From Ciceribacter thiooxidans (GTDB lineage Bacteria > Pseudomonadota > Alphaproteobacteria > Rhizobiales > Rhizobiaceae): a stretch of 64,000 nucleotides of DNA. Of this stretch, positions 1 to 8,045 are shown in pieces (the stretch's first letter is position 1; each line of letters starts with the position of its first letter). The DNA lies in the NCBI RefSeq assembly GCF_014126615.1, contig NZ_CP059896.1:2366501-2430500 (forward strand), given 5' to 3'. The notes below the pieces were generated by a model. It ran no database searches. It was given only the letters and a program-made list of their open reading frames with translations, and was not told where the DNA came from. Made by a program: the position numbers and the translations under genes.

Positions 1-441
1 AATGCGGCGGATGCCGCTTGCCCGGTCGCTCTTTGCCCGCACCGTGCGGAAGCCGATCGACAGGCCGTCGAGGGCGCCGCTCTTCAAGAGCGCATGCACC
101 TCGCGGGCGCGCGCCACGCCCTTCGCCAGCTCGCCCTCGACATAGAGGCCGCGACCGTCCTCACGGATCACCCGCCAGGCGCCGATCGGCTCGGCCGGAT
201 CGTGCTGGTAGAGCATCCGCACGCCGCCCGGCCCGCGCGCGGCAAGCGAGTGGCCGAACGCGCCGGCCATCACCACGTCATGGCCGAGGTCCACCTCGCC
301 GAAGACGCTGGCATAGCCGGAAAAGACGCCGTCGCCGGTCACCCCGGCCAGCGTCAGGCTCGCGAATTTCTGGGTGAGCGACACCGGAGCACGATAGGCC
401 GGGCCGCGACTGGCCTGCCCGCGATAGGCACGCATCGGCAT
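1..441 (-). CDS. GTA/phage prohead protease (HK97 family), 3' end outside window
   Basis: The first 147 codons of a capsid maturation protease; the gene runs off the left edge. Protein begins MPMRAYRGQ. It then shows the HK97 protease pattern of a beta-strand core (FSGYASVFGEVDLGHDVV), the histidine-bearing region MLYQHDPAEPIGAW, and LDGLSIGFRTV, the usual 'GLSIGF' motif. The start at 441 follows GAAGGAGA. The enzyme would trim the scaffold part of the major capsid protein, so the capsid gene is expected just outside the window. Downstream of portal and terminase genes on the same strand, as g4 is in the Rhodobacter-type GTA. Confidence 0.85.
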   Translation of the reverse strand, partial: MPMRAYRGQASRGPAYRAPVSLTQKFASLTLAGVTGDGVFSGYASVFGEVDLGHDVVMAGAFGHSLAARGPGGVRMLYQHDPAEPIGAWRVIREDGRGLYVEGELAKGVARAREVHALLKSGALDGLSIGFRTVRAKSDRASGIRRI

Positions 442-491
442 TCTCCTTCGATCGATGGAATGGGTATGGAAGCGCGGGCCGCTCTTCGCCG

Positions 492-809
492 TCACCCGCT
501 CGGGCGGCCGCCGCGGTCGAGGAAGCGCACCAGCAGGCCGAGGCTCCACCAGGCGAGAAGGCTCGCGGCGGTTGCGCCGGCAAGCACGATATCCTCCGGC
601 GAAAGGTTCGCCAGCAGGTCGAGTTTCTGGGCGAGCCACAGGCCCGCGGGATCGCCGAAGATCAGCCCGCAGGCGAGCCCGGTCAAGAAACGGCCGGCCG
701 CCTCCTGCCTGCCCTTCGGCAGCATGTAGACGAGCGAGATCGCCGACCCGGCTAAGGCGCCGAGCACCTTCGCGGTGAATTGCGCACCGTCCTGGCTCCA
801 GTCGGTCAT
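492..809 (-). CDS. small membrane protein of GTA module (DUF6107-like, g3.5 position)
   Basis: A 105-residue protein with about three hydrophobic segments (residues ~15-32, ~42-60 and ~75-98) and a basic C-terminus. It sits between portal and prohead protease, where Rhodobacter-type GTAs carry the small gene g3.5; I recall rhizobial homologues labelled DUF6107. The helix pattern would also suit a holin, but nothing proves that. A start at 809 is preceded by AGAAGAGG. The family assignment is from memory. Confidence 0.65.
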   Translation of the reverse strand: MTDWSQDGAQFTAKVLGALAGSAISLVYMLPKGRQEAAGRFLTGLACGLIFGDPAGLWLAQKLDLLANLSPEDIVLAGATAASLLAWWSLGLLVRFLDRGGRPSG

Positions 810-1016
810 TTTATTAACCTCTTCTAATTAACATGGAATCCGCGTCGCCAGCCGGCCCGTGCAGGCGCGAAAGCGCTCCTCATGCGCCGCATGAAGAGAG
901 TGCGAATTACAGAGTCGGGTGAATCCCTTGGCGGGCTTTCCTGCGATTTCGATTCCGGTCCTTCAGAGACTGATTCAAGCTCTTCGCAGATCGCTTGAGC
1001 ACCCTTCCCGACCGCC

Positions 1017-2185
1017 TCAGTCCGTTTCCGGCCCGTAGCCGACCGCCGCCCGCTTCTCCGTGTCGGAAAGGAAATCCGCACCGCCGAGCCGTGCCCACAG
1101 CGCATCCCGTTCGGCAGCGAGCCCCGGCACCTGGTCGAGGTCGGGGGCAAGCGTCAGCGCCTCGCCGAAGAGACCGGAGAGGAAGCCGGAAAAGCTCTTC
1201 GCCGTCCGGTTGACGAGCGGCAGCACGGTCAGCCGGAAGAAGGCGCGGTTCGCCTCCTGGTAGTTGGCATAGGTGTTGTCGCCCGGAATGCCGAGCAGCA
1301 TCGGCGGCACGCCGAAGGCGAGCGCCACGTCTCGCGCGGCACCATTCCGCGCCTCGACGAAATCCATGTCGCGGGCGAGAGCCCCATCGATTTCCAGTCG
1401 AGCCCGCCTTCGAGCAGCAGCGGCCGCCCCGCCCGCATCGGCCCGGAATAGCCCTCGTCCAGCTCCCGCTTCAGCCGTTCGTACTGGTCGGGCGCGAGAT
1501 TGCCGCCCTCCTTCGGCTGGTAGACCAGTGCACCGGAGGGCCGGGCGGAATTGTCGAGCAGCGCCTTGTTCCAGCGCGACGCGGCATTGTGGAGATCGAG
1601 CGCGACCTGCGCTGCGGCAAGCGGCGGAAAGCCCAGATGATCGTCGAGCGGATGGAAGAGTTTGAGGTGGAGAAGCGCGCCCTCGCCTTCCGCCGCGATC
1701 CGCCGGACCGCGCTTCCCGCGCGGTATTCATAGGCCTCCGGCCAGCCGTCGCGACCCGCCACCACGCTCACCCGGTCGGGTCGCAGCAGGTGCAGTTCCG
1801 CCACCCGTCCGCCGATGACCAGCGGCTCGACGAAGGCATTGCCGGCAAGCAGCAGATGGCCGTAGAGCGTCTCCAGGAAATCGGCCCCGCCGGTGCGCCC
1901 GTTCGGCCGCGCCATCAGCGCGAGCACAGGATGTTCGCCGACCTCGCTCTCGCCGTCATAGAGCAGCCACGGCACGGCGGCCGCGGCTTCCGAAATCAGC
2001 CGCACCGTGCGGTGGGCGACCGGGTTCCTCATGAAGCCCTCGCGGGCGAGCGTGCCGTAGGAGCGCCCGCTCCACTGCGCCCGCCCCTCGCTGGCCACCA
2101 ACGCCAGCCCGCCGGCAGCCTTCCGCTCGGCCACGTCTCCCTCACCCCCCGCAGCTCCCCACGGCAGTCGAAACGGCAATCTCAT
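1017..2185 (-). pseudogene. GTA/phage portal protein, split by a one-base frameshift near 1370
   Basis: Portal of the HK97/GTA type, which forms the dodecameric DNA entry ring and binds terminase. The first part (2185 to ~1372) reads through ARPNGRTG and DNSARPSGALVYQ to GLDWKSMGLSPA. The second part (~1367 to 1017) resumes in another frame as MDFVEARNGAARDVALAFG and PPMLLGIPGDNTYANYQEA, the family signature. Adding one base near 1370 joins them into about 389 residues, the normal length. The start at 2185 follows AGGAAA. Either a real inactivating deletion or a consensus error; several other genes here carry the same kind of lesion. Confidence 0.85.
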
Positions 2186-2205
2186 CGGATTTTTCCTGTT
2201 GTTTC

Positions 2206-2525
2206 GAGGTTGGCGTGTCGGCCCGCCTCTCCCCTCGCGGGAGAGGACAAAAAATCGAGACCTTAGGCGCGCGCAAGCCGCCTAAGCCTCAGATTTTTCA
2301 GGTGAGGGGCTCGGTTGCCATGGCACGATCCTCACGGAGCCCCTCTCTTGGAATTTCTAGCACTTGGCTATCGCCAAGATGCTGAAATTCCATTCTCCCC
2401 CGCAAGGGGGAGATGGTGTCCGCCGCGTTTGCCTCCATCACGATCGGCCCTCATCCGCCGGCCGTTCCCTCGCCCCGCCTGCGGGGAGAGGGTCAGGGTG
2501 AGGGGCAATCGTGAGGGGCGTGACG
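2206..2525. repeat. palindromic intergenic repeats (types A and D)
   Basis: No gene lies in 2186-2529. It holds several GC-rich hairpins: CTCCCCTCGCGGGAGAG near 2226, TCTCCCCCGCAAGGGGGAGA near 2394, and the block 2470-2512 (CCCCGCCTGCGGGG followed by GAGGGTCAGGGTGAGGGGCA), which recurs at about 20970-21015, 31222-31260 and 62873-62912. The block at 2350-2400 (CTTGGC..GCCAAGATGCTGAAATTCC) resembles 6030-6075. Confidence 0.8.
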
Positions 2526-2529
2526 TCGG

Positions 2530-2841
2530 CTACGCCCGCGGCGCGGTGATCGCTGCCGTCCTATCATAATCCGCCGCAAAACGCCTCCCGCGCAGCGGCT
2601 TCACCCTCTCGATCGAGGTCTGGTAAAGCGGATGGGCGTGGTAGGCGGCGAGTGCGGCCTCGTCCTCGAACTCGCCGTAGACCACGACGTCAATGCCGTC
2701 GTCGAAGCGGTCGGCTTTCATGTTGGTCGCGATCTCCAGCCGCGTCGCCGCCGGAATGCCGGTCAGGATCGACAGGCCGTCGAGCACGGCGTCGAGGTCT
2801 TCGTGCTTCGGCACGGTGAAGAGGACGATATGGCGGATCAC
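2530..2841 (-). CDS. Dabb-family (stress-responsive A/B barrel) protein
   Basis: A 103-residue protein beginning MIRHIVLFTVPKHEDLDAVL, with VVYGEFEDEAALAAYHAHPL in the second half. This is the dimeric alpha/beta-barrel (Dabb, PF07876) pattern, with H at position 3 and the conserved YHAHP near residue 67. No substrate can be given. It lies between a lysin-like gene and the portal gene of the GTA module but has no obvious phage role, so it looks like a host gene inserted into, or linked to, that module. Confidence 0.8.
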   Translation of the reverse strand: MIRHIVLFTVPKHEDLDAVLDGLSILTGIPAATRLEIATNMKADRFDDGIDVVVYGEFEDEAALAAYHAHPLYQTSIERVKPLRGRRFAADYDRTAAITAPRA

Positions 2842-2876
2842 GGGCCTTCGCTCCGGCTTGGTTGACGGCGGGCGCC

Positions 2877-3547
2877 TCAGGATTCAGGCAGCCGCCGATA
2901 GCATGGCCGGCCGCCCCGCTCAATCGCCTTCCGCCTTCCCGTCACCCCGAGCGCCTTCAGGAAGGCGCGGCCGTAACCGGCGACGAGTTCCGCCCGGTCG
3001 AGGCCGTTGACGATGCGCCGGGCGCCGGTCCAGTCCTCTCTGCCCCCGAAAAGACGTCGGCCAGCGAAACGCCGGTGAAAAGCCCGCGCATCATGCCGGC
3101 CACCAGCACGCTTGCCGCGACCTCCATCTCCATCGCTCGGGCCGGGTCGCTGACGAGATCGATGCCGAGCGCGTCGGAGAGGCGCTGGTAGTTGCGCCTG
3201 TGGGTGATCTGCACGAAGCCGCGGCCGAGGAAGGTTCGCCCCTTGCCGTCGCGGCGCCAGTACGGCCGGGCGACCTGCGGCAGCCGGCCTGCGGCATAGG
3301 CCCGGTCAAGGATTGCGATCGCCCGCTCGTCGGTCGAGGCGAGCGTCTCACGCACCGGCCGCATCGTCCGCGCCGTCTCGTGGAAGGCGGTCGCCAGCAT
3401 GTAGGCGAGATGCCGCGGATCGCCGTCCGGCGCCGTCTTCATCCATTCGCCGCGGATCGCCGCGATCCCGCGCACCTGGCCGTCGGTCAGGCGTCCGCCG
3501 AAGGGTTCGGCCCGGATCGCCCGGTAGAAGTCGCGTTCATCGCTCAT
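2877..3547 (-). pseudogene. glycoside hydrolase 19-like lysin, frameshifted at C-run 3043-3047
   Basis: Protein from MSDERDFYRAIRAEPFGG carries FHETARTMRPVRE (catalytic-Glu region) and FLGRGFVQITHRRNYQRL, typical of GH19/chitinase-like endolysins that cleave peptidoglycan. At 3043-3047 a run of five C shifts the frame into a nonsense tail ending at 2957. With six C the reading continues as DWTGARRIVNGLDRAELVAG and GYGRAFLKALG to a stop at 2877, about 223 residues. An upstream in-frame start at 3643 exists, but MSDERD is the likelier N-terminus. Its place beside terminase and portal suggests release of GTA particles; that role is inferred. Confidence 0.75.
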
Positions 3548-3787
3548 CGTCGATTCGCCCCCGCCTTGACGCCGCCCGCTCAGGCATGACGCAGCCTCCC
3601 ACCCACCCCTTTCCGGGGATGCGACAGGGCCTGCGTCAACCATGTTGTGAAAAACCTCGAAACTCTAATCGTTTTAAAGAATTTCAATCGTTTAGAGCAC
3701 CCGGACAGCGTATTTACAAAAATTTAACAGTGTGAAAATTGAAGCCGTCCTATGTCGGACGCGCCCCGCCCTTGAGGAGAGATCCGG

Positions 3788-3922
3788 ATGCAAGTGAAGC
3801 CCACTCAGCCCCAGACCCCTGCCCAGATTCAGGCCCAGTCTATCCCGGCCCATGTTCTCGAACGCATGGAAAACGAATGGCGCCAGATGCGCCAGGGCGC
3901 CGGCCAGCCGTCCTCCAAGTAA
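3788..3922 (+). CDS. small hypothetical protein, 44 aa
   Basis: Short plus-strand gene between two minus-strand genes. It has a strong Shine-Dalgarno, GAGGAGA, eight bases before the ATG. The protein MQVKPTQPQTPAQIQAQS.. is rich in Gln and Pro, followed by a short amphipathic stretch with ERMENEWRQMRQ. No family is recognised. The good ribosome site and composition make it more believable than a random ORF. It ends 13 bases before the stop of the convergent terminase gene. Confidence 0.5.
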   Translation: MQVKPTQPQTPAQIQAQSIPAHVLERMENEWRQMRQGAGQPSSK

Positions 3923-3934
3923 CAAGCAGATAAT

Positions 3935-5320
3935 CTAGATTCCCCTGACGCGCGGTTCGCCCGCGCGTTCCAGGAGGAGCGCCGTCAGCGCCCAGACCAG
4001 CGCGTCCAGCCGGTCCGGCGAACGGCCTGACGAGAGCCCGTCGGGGCCGAAATCGCACATCTGGTCTTCGAGTGCGGCAAACCGGCCGGCGTGCACCACC
4101 CTTCCCTGCTCGTAGAGGGCTGCCACCGGCTCGGCCCTCAGATACTTGCCTCGCGTCGCGCGCACCAGCGTCAGCGGCAGGCCGGCATCGATGCTGCGCA
4201 GCACCGCCGCCACCATCTCTCCGCCCTGGTTCGCCTCCGCCACCACCCGGTCCGCCTCGAAGCGCCGGTAGGCGCGCACCACCGCCTGCGCCCATTGCGC
4301 CGGGCTTGCCGCCTCCACCGAACAATCGGCGAGCACTGCGGCGCGGCCGTTCTCCTCGAGCCCGGCCACCACGATCCCGCAGCAGCTCTCGCGCCCCGTG
4401 CCCGCCGGCGGATCGACCGCCACGACGATCCGTCGCAGCGGACCCGTCAGCTTCACCGTCAGCGCCTCAATCCGCTCGCGTTTCCACAGCGCGTCCTCGC
4501 GGTCCTCGATCAGCTCGCCGTCGAGTTCCTGCCGGCCGAGCCGCGTGCCGCCGTAGCGCTCCTGAAGTGCGGCGATGAAGCCCGGCGCGAGATTCGTCGC
4601 ATTGTCCGCCGTCGAAAGCCGGCTCACCCGCGTCCCCTTCGCGGCGATCAGCCGTTTCAGCAGCGGCAGCGGCCGCGGCGTCGTGGTCACCAGCTCCCGC
4701 GGCGCGGTGCCGAGCCGCAGCGCAAACTGCAGCATGTCGTAGGTCTCGTCGGGATATTTCCATTTCGCCAGCTCGTCGCACCAGGCGAAATGAAACTGCG
4801 GCCCGCGCAGGCTCTCCGGGTCCTCGGAGGAGAAGAATTGCGCGATCGCCCCGTTCGGCCAGACGAGCCGGCGGCGCGAGATTTCCACCTCCGGCCGCAT
4901 CCGCCGGGCGATCCGCCAGATGCCCGACGCCCCGTCGACCATCACCTCGCGGGCGTCGCCCAGCGTTTCGGCGACGAGCGCGATGCGCAGATCGGAACGC
5001 GGGCCGGCGCCGAGCGCCAGCGCATGCACCCATTCCGCGCCGGTGCGGGTCTTGCCCGAGCCGCGCCCGCCGATCACCAGCCAGGAGCGCCAGTCGCCGT
5101 CCGGCGGCTTCTGCTCCGGCCGGCCGGTGAATTCCCAGCTCCGGCCGATCCTCTTCAGCACCGCCGGATCGCAGAGCGCCAGCCGCTCGATGACGGCGCC
5201 GACATCGGGATCGGCGACGATGCCTTCCACGGACTGCGGTCCAGCCATGAAGAAGCCGTCTTGCACGGGCATCGGCCTGTGCGTCGATGACGGCCCGAAG
5301 TTCTGCCCGGATTGCGTCAT
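3935..5320 (-). CDS. large terminase / GTA DNA-packaging ATPase-nuclease
   Basis: A 461-residue packaging motor. Walker A is GGRGSGKT (residues ~84-91), Walker B is FAWCDE (D182/E183), and the C-terminal nuclease region shows VVAVDPPAGTG and VVAEANQGGEMV. The start at 5320 is chosen because GGAAGAGGG lies eight bases upstream; ATGs at 5272 and 5248 lack a site. The family is the g2 protein of Rhodobacter-type GTAs, which packages random host DNA. It is the first large gene of the leftward head module and apparently intact. Confidence 0.9.
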   Translation of the reverse strand: MTQSGQNFGPSSTHRPMPVQDGFFMAGPQSVEGIVADPDVGAVIERLALCDPAVLKRIGRSWEFTGRPEQKPPDGDWRSWLVIGGRGSGKTRTGAEWVHALALGAGPRSDLRIALVAETLGDAREVMVDGASGIWRIARRMRPEVEISRRRLVWPNGAIAQFFSSEDPESLRGPQFHFAWCDELAKWKYPDETYDMLQFALRLGTAPRELVTTTPRPLPLLKRLIAAKGTRVSRLSTADNATNLAPGFIAALQERYGGTRLGRQELDGELIEDREDALWKRERIEALTVKLTGPLRRIVVAVDPPAGTGRESCCGIVVAGLEENGRAAVLADCSVEAASPAQWAQAVVRAYRRFEADRVVAEANQGGEMVAAVLRSIDAGLPLTLVRATRGKYLRAEPVAALYEQGRVVHAGRFAALEDQMCDFGPDGLSSGRSPDRLDALVWALTALLLERAGEPRVRGI

Positions 5321-5738
5321 CGCCACCCTCTTCCTCGGCCAGGAGTTCCGCAGCCTCACGATCACGCACGATCTGCCGCTGCAGGCCGTCGATCTTTTCG
5401 AGCGTCCGGACGAGCAGCGCCATGGCATCGGTCGCCGCCTTCGCGTCGGCCCGCGCGGCCTTCGCCGCCGCCTCGTCCTCGCCGGCGATCAGTGCCTCTG
5501 CCGAGGCCCGCAGCCGCCGGAAGAGCTCGAACTGGTCGCGCATCTCCGCCGTCAGATCGTTGAGAAGTCTCTGGAATTCGTCGACGGGCGACGGCCGGTC
5601 GGCCGATTTCAGCTCAAGGAACAGCCGCCCGACCGCCCGGCGCATCCGCGGCTCGTCGCTCTCCGCGACCACCGCACCCGCCTCGCCCGGCGGCCAGACG
5701 CCGAAGACCGAAAGGTCGAATTCACCTGCCCCGTCCAT
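5317..5738 (-). pseudogene. small gene upstream of terminase (g1/small-terminase position), probable frameshift near 5328
   Basis: Starts at 5738 after AAGGAGAG and reads MDGAGEFDLSVFGVWPPGE, then a charged helical region (KAARADAKAATDAMALLVRT, LEKIDGLQRQIVRDREAAEL). As given, the frame has no stop and would run hundreds of codons across the terminase gene. One extra G at 5326-5328 would end it as EEEGWR with a TGA overlapping the terminase ATG (ATGA at 5320-5317), giving 140 residues. That repair is inference. By position it may be the small terminase subunit; no motif proves it. Confidence 0.5.
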
Positions 5739-5827
5739 AGCCTGCTCTCCTTGCCGGCCCGCGCCGACGAAAAAAGGCTCGGGAGCGAACCCCGGGCCTC
5801 GAATGACTGACAGTGCCCTGGCGGCGG

Positions 5828-6250
5828 AATGGAACGTCTTCTCCCCCTGGCGGGGGAGACTTCGGAGCGTTGGCCGAAGGCCGGAAATCGATCCGGTGGA
5901 TCGATTTGAGCGAACGAAGGCCTGAGCGCGACGCCGCGCGAAGGCTGTGCAAGGCCCTGCTTCAGCTAAGTGTTAGAAATTCCAAGTGAGCGGGTCGGTG
6001 CGAAGGCACAGCATATCCCCCTCACCTGCGATTTCTGGCACTTACGCCTTCGGCCTAAGATGCCGAAATCGCTTCCTCTCCCGCCAGGGGAGAGGAAGCA
6101 ATCGCAAACCCATCGCCACCGTCATGCCGGGCCTGACCCGGCATCCAGCCACGGCGCGTCTGCGCCGTGAAAGACGCTTTTGCGATCATGGACTTGTTCG
6201 CACCGGATCCCGGATCGTCCTCGGGTTCAACCCGAGGGCGGGGATGACGG
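5828..6250. repeat. palindromic mosaic repeats (types A/D and C)
   Basis: The gap 5739-6413 has no gene. 5836-5860 is a CTCCCCCTGGCGGGGGAG hairpin, 5965-6105 is a type D unit with GAAATTCC/GAAATCG arms, and 6120-6249 is a type C unit bounded by GTCATGCCGGGCCTGACCC and ending GGGATGACGG. Its interior (CGCGTCTGCG, CTTTTGCGATCA, GGACTTG) recurs at 59330-59372. Confidence 0.8.
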
Positions 6251-6413
6251 CGACCTTTTGCGCCAAGAGCACCACCGGGCCACCCCGGCCGCACTTCTTC
6301 GACCATAACAAAAGACCAGCAAACGACCGTCACGCCGTCAAGGATTATTTTCCTATCTGTTGTCCCACCTACCGCTCTCCCCTATCCTCGCACCAACGAA
6401 GGAAGGAGCCGCC

Positions 6414-6734
6414 ATGACCGAGGACGAGGTTGCCACTCTTGCGCTGGCGCTGCCGGAGGCGGAGGAGAGCGCCCATTTCGGCAAGCGCGATTTCCGCTTT
6501 CGGAACAAGGTCTTCGCCACTTTGCCACGGCCGGGCGAGCTGGTGCTGAAGCTTACCCCCGACCGGCAGGCGCTCGCCGTCGCCGCCGCACCCGGCCTGC
6601 TTTTTCCGGTTCCCGGCGCCTGGGGTCTCAAGGGCTGGACGGTGCTGCGCTACGCGGACGCCGCCCCGGCGGACGTCGAAGACCTGCTGCGCGCGGCATG
6701 GGAGACGGTCGCCCGCAAACGCCCGCGCGGCTGA
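6414..6734 (+). CDS. MmcQ/YjbR family protein
   Basis: A 106-residue protein from MTEDEVATLALALPEAEES, with HFGKRDFRFRNKVFATL and the C-terminal WTVLRYADAAPADVEDLL. This matches the small YjbR/MmcQ fold (CyaY-like, PF04237), of unknown biochemical role and often proposed to bind DNA. The start at 6414 is preceded by GGAAGGAG with ideal spacing. It stands alone, convergent with the DUF1491 gene. Confidence 0.85.
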   Translation: MTEDEVATLALALPEAEESAHFGKRDFRFRNKVFATLPRPGELVLKLTPDRQALAVAAAPGLLFPVPGAWGLKGWTVLRYADAAPADVEDLLRAAWETVARKRPRG

Positions 6735-6763
6735 GGCTTTCTCCGCATGGAGAGGCCCCTCGC

Positions 6764-7111
6764 CTACCCCTCGCCGCCGGCGATGGGCAGCACGCCGTCG
6801 AGGTCGTCGGTTTCGAGTTCCACCACCCAGTAATCGGGGTCGAAGCGCCCCTCGCGCGCAAGAAGCGCGTCGACCTCGCCTGCCTCCACGCGCGTCAGCC
6901 GCACCTCGAAGCCGCGGTCGTCGCGCCCCTCCTCGGCCATCAGGCTCTGCGGCGCCGGGCCGTAGAGCGTCTCGAGCCCGTCGCGAAAATGCTGGCGCAC
7001 ATAGATCGCCCCCGCCTCCTCCGCGCCCTTGCGCGCGACGGCGGCAAACCCGCCGGCGGAAAACACGCGGCGGACGAGCGCGGAAACGAAGATATCGGAA
7101 CGAAGACGCAT
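6764..7111 (-). CDS. DUF1491 family protein
   Basis: About 115 residues from MRLRSDIFVSALVRRVFSAG, then GGFAAVARKGAEEAGAIYV and DPDYWVVELETDDLDGVLPI near the end. This is the alphaproteobacterial DUF1491 pattern; function unknown. A longer in-frame start exists at 7240, but the family begins at MRLRS. The coding strand faces the YjbR gene (30 bp between stop codons). Confidence 0.8.
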   Translation of the reverse strand: MRLRSDIFVSALVRRVFSAGGFAAVARKGAEEAGAIYVRQHFRDGLETLYGPAPQSLMAEEGRDDRGFEVRLTRVEAGEVDALLAREGRFDPDYWVVELETDDLDGVLPIAGGEG

Positions 7112-7347
7112 CCGTGGGTCATAGGGCAAGCGGGGAGCAAAGGGAATGGGGGGAGGTGGGCGAAGCGGCTGCGTCGTCAGACTATGTTCTGGCAACTTGG
7201 GGAAGAATGCTCGGACCGACGCTGGCGGAGGGTCACACACGGAATCCTACCCTTGACCGCAATCCTGCGTTGCGCAAACATGCGACCTCAGGGCCGTATA
7301 TTGTTCTGAATACTTCTGAAACTTGTCCCATAGGAACAGGCACCACG

Positions 7348-7368
7348 TGCAACTATATTTCAGTTGCA
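7348..7368. promoter_or_regulatory. inverted repeat upstream of hicAB, candidate HicB operator
   Basis: A perfect inverted repeat TGCAACT-N7-AGTTGCA lies 40 bp before the hicA start, inside an A/T-richer stretch of 7300-7400. HicB antitoxins usually repress their own operon through such dyads. Binding by this HicB is inferred. Confidence 0.5.
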
Positions 7369-7407
7369 AACTCCCTGCAATGTGGCGTAAAATTTCGGTG
7401 AAAACGC

Positions 7408-7659
7408 ATGTCGCGCGGAGATAGGCTTGTCGAGGACTTCAGGGCGTGCAGAGGACCGTTTCCTTACAGGGACCTCGTTCGCATGCTCGCAAGTCTCGGT
7501 TTCGTCGAGAAGGATGCCGGCGGAGGATCGCGACGGAAATTCGTCCATTCCTCCACGAAGCAGATCATCCGCCTGCATGAGCCCCACCCCGGAAACGAGA
7601 TGAAGCCGTATATGGTCAGGCAGATACGCGATCAGTTCATCGATCAGGGTTTGATATGA
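7408..7659 (+). CDS. hicA: HicA-type toxin (mRNA interferase-like)
   Basis: An 83-residue basic protein, longer than classical HicA. The dsRBD-like fold is suggested by LVRMLASLGFVEKDAGGGSR, then RKFVHSSTKQIIRLHEPHP and MVRQIRDQF. The usual catalytic GSHH is replaced by GSRRKFVH, so activity is not certain. Its last four bases overlap the start of hicB (ATGA at 7656-7659), meaning coupled translation. Function (ribosome-independent RNA cleavage, neutralised by HicB) is from the family. Confidence 0.75.
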   Translation: MSRGDRLVEDFRACRGPFPYRDLVRMLASLGFVEKDAGGGSRRKFVHSSTKQIIRLHEPHPGNEMKPYMVRQIRDQFIDQGLI

Positions 7660-8042
7660 AAACAATTACTTACAAGGGCTATCAGGCGTCCGTCGAGTTC
7701 GATGACGGCTCCCTCTTCGTCAAGGTGCTTCATATCGACGACGTGCTGGTCGCCGAATGCGACCGGGCGAGCGAAGCCGAGGCCGTCGCCCGAGACCTCA
7801 TCGACGCCTACCTTGCCGACTGCGAGGAAGAGGGCCGCGAACCGGCGAAGCCCTACAAGGGCAGCTTCAATGTGCGGGTCTCGCCCGATCTGCACAAGCG
7901 TGCCGCGATGAATGCCGCAGCAGAAGGGCTTTCTCTCAACGGCTGGATCGGCCACGCGATCGAGGAAAAACTCGCGCGCGCCCCGCGGCCGGCTCACACC
8001 CAGGACAGCCAGTCTGCGAGACGGCGCACCTCGGGAGCCTGA
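7656..8042 (+). CDS. hicB: HicB-type antitoxin
   Basis: A 128-residue antitoxin. The N-terminal half (MKTITYKGYQASVEFDDGSL to VARDLIDAYLADCEEEG) is the degenerate RNase H-like HicB fold. The C-terminal half, FNVRVSPDLHKRAAMNAAAE then GLSLNGWIGHAIEEKL, is a ribbon-helix-helix (Arc/HicB) DNA-binding domain. It overlaps hicA by four bases and probably represses the operon through the dyad at 7348-7368. A second hicAB at 53808-54397 has a similar plan but clearly different sequence. Confidence 0.85.
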   Translation: MKTITYKGYQASVEFDDGSLFVKVLHIDDVLVAECDRASEAEAVARDLIDAYLADCEEEGREPAKPYKGSFNVRVSPDLHKRAAMNAAAEGLSLNGWIGHAIEEKLARAPRPAHTQDSQSARRRTSGA

Positions 8043-8045
8043 CCC

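Noticed and set aside
813..830. TTAA..TTAA pair upstream of the g3.5-like gene, possible CtrA site
   Set aside because: The spacing is 10, not 7, so it does not meet the CtrA consensus, although GTA genes are often under CtrA.
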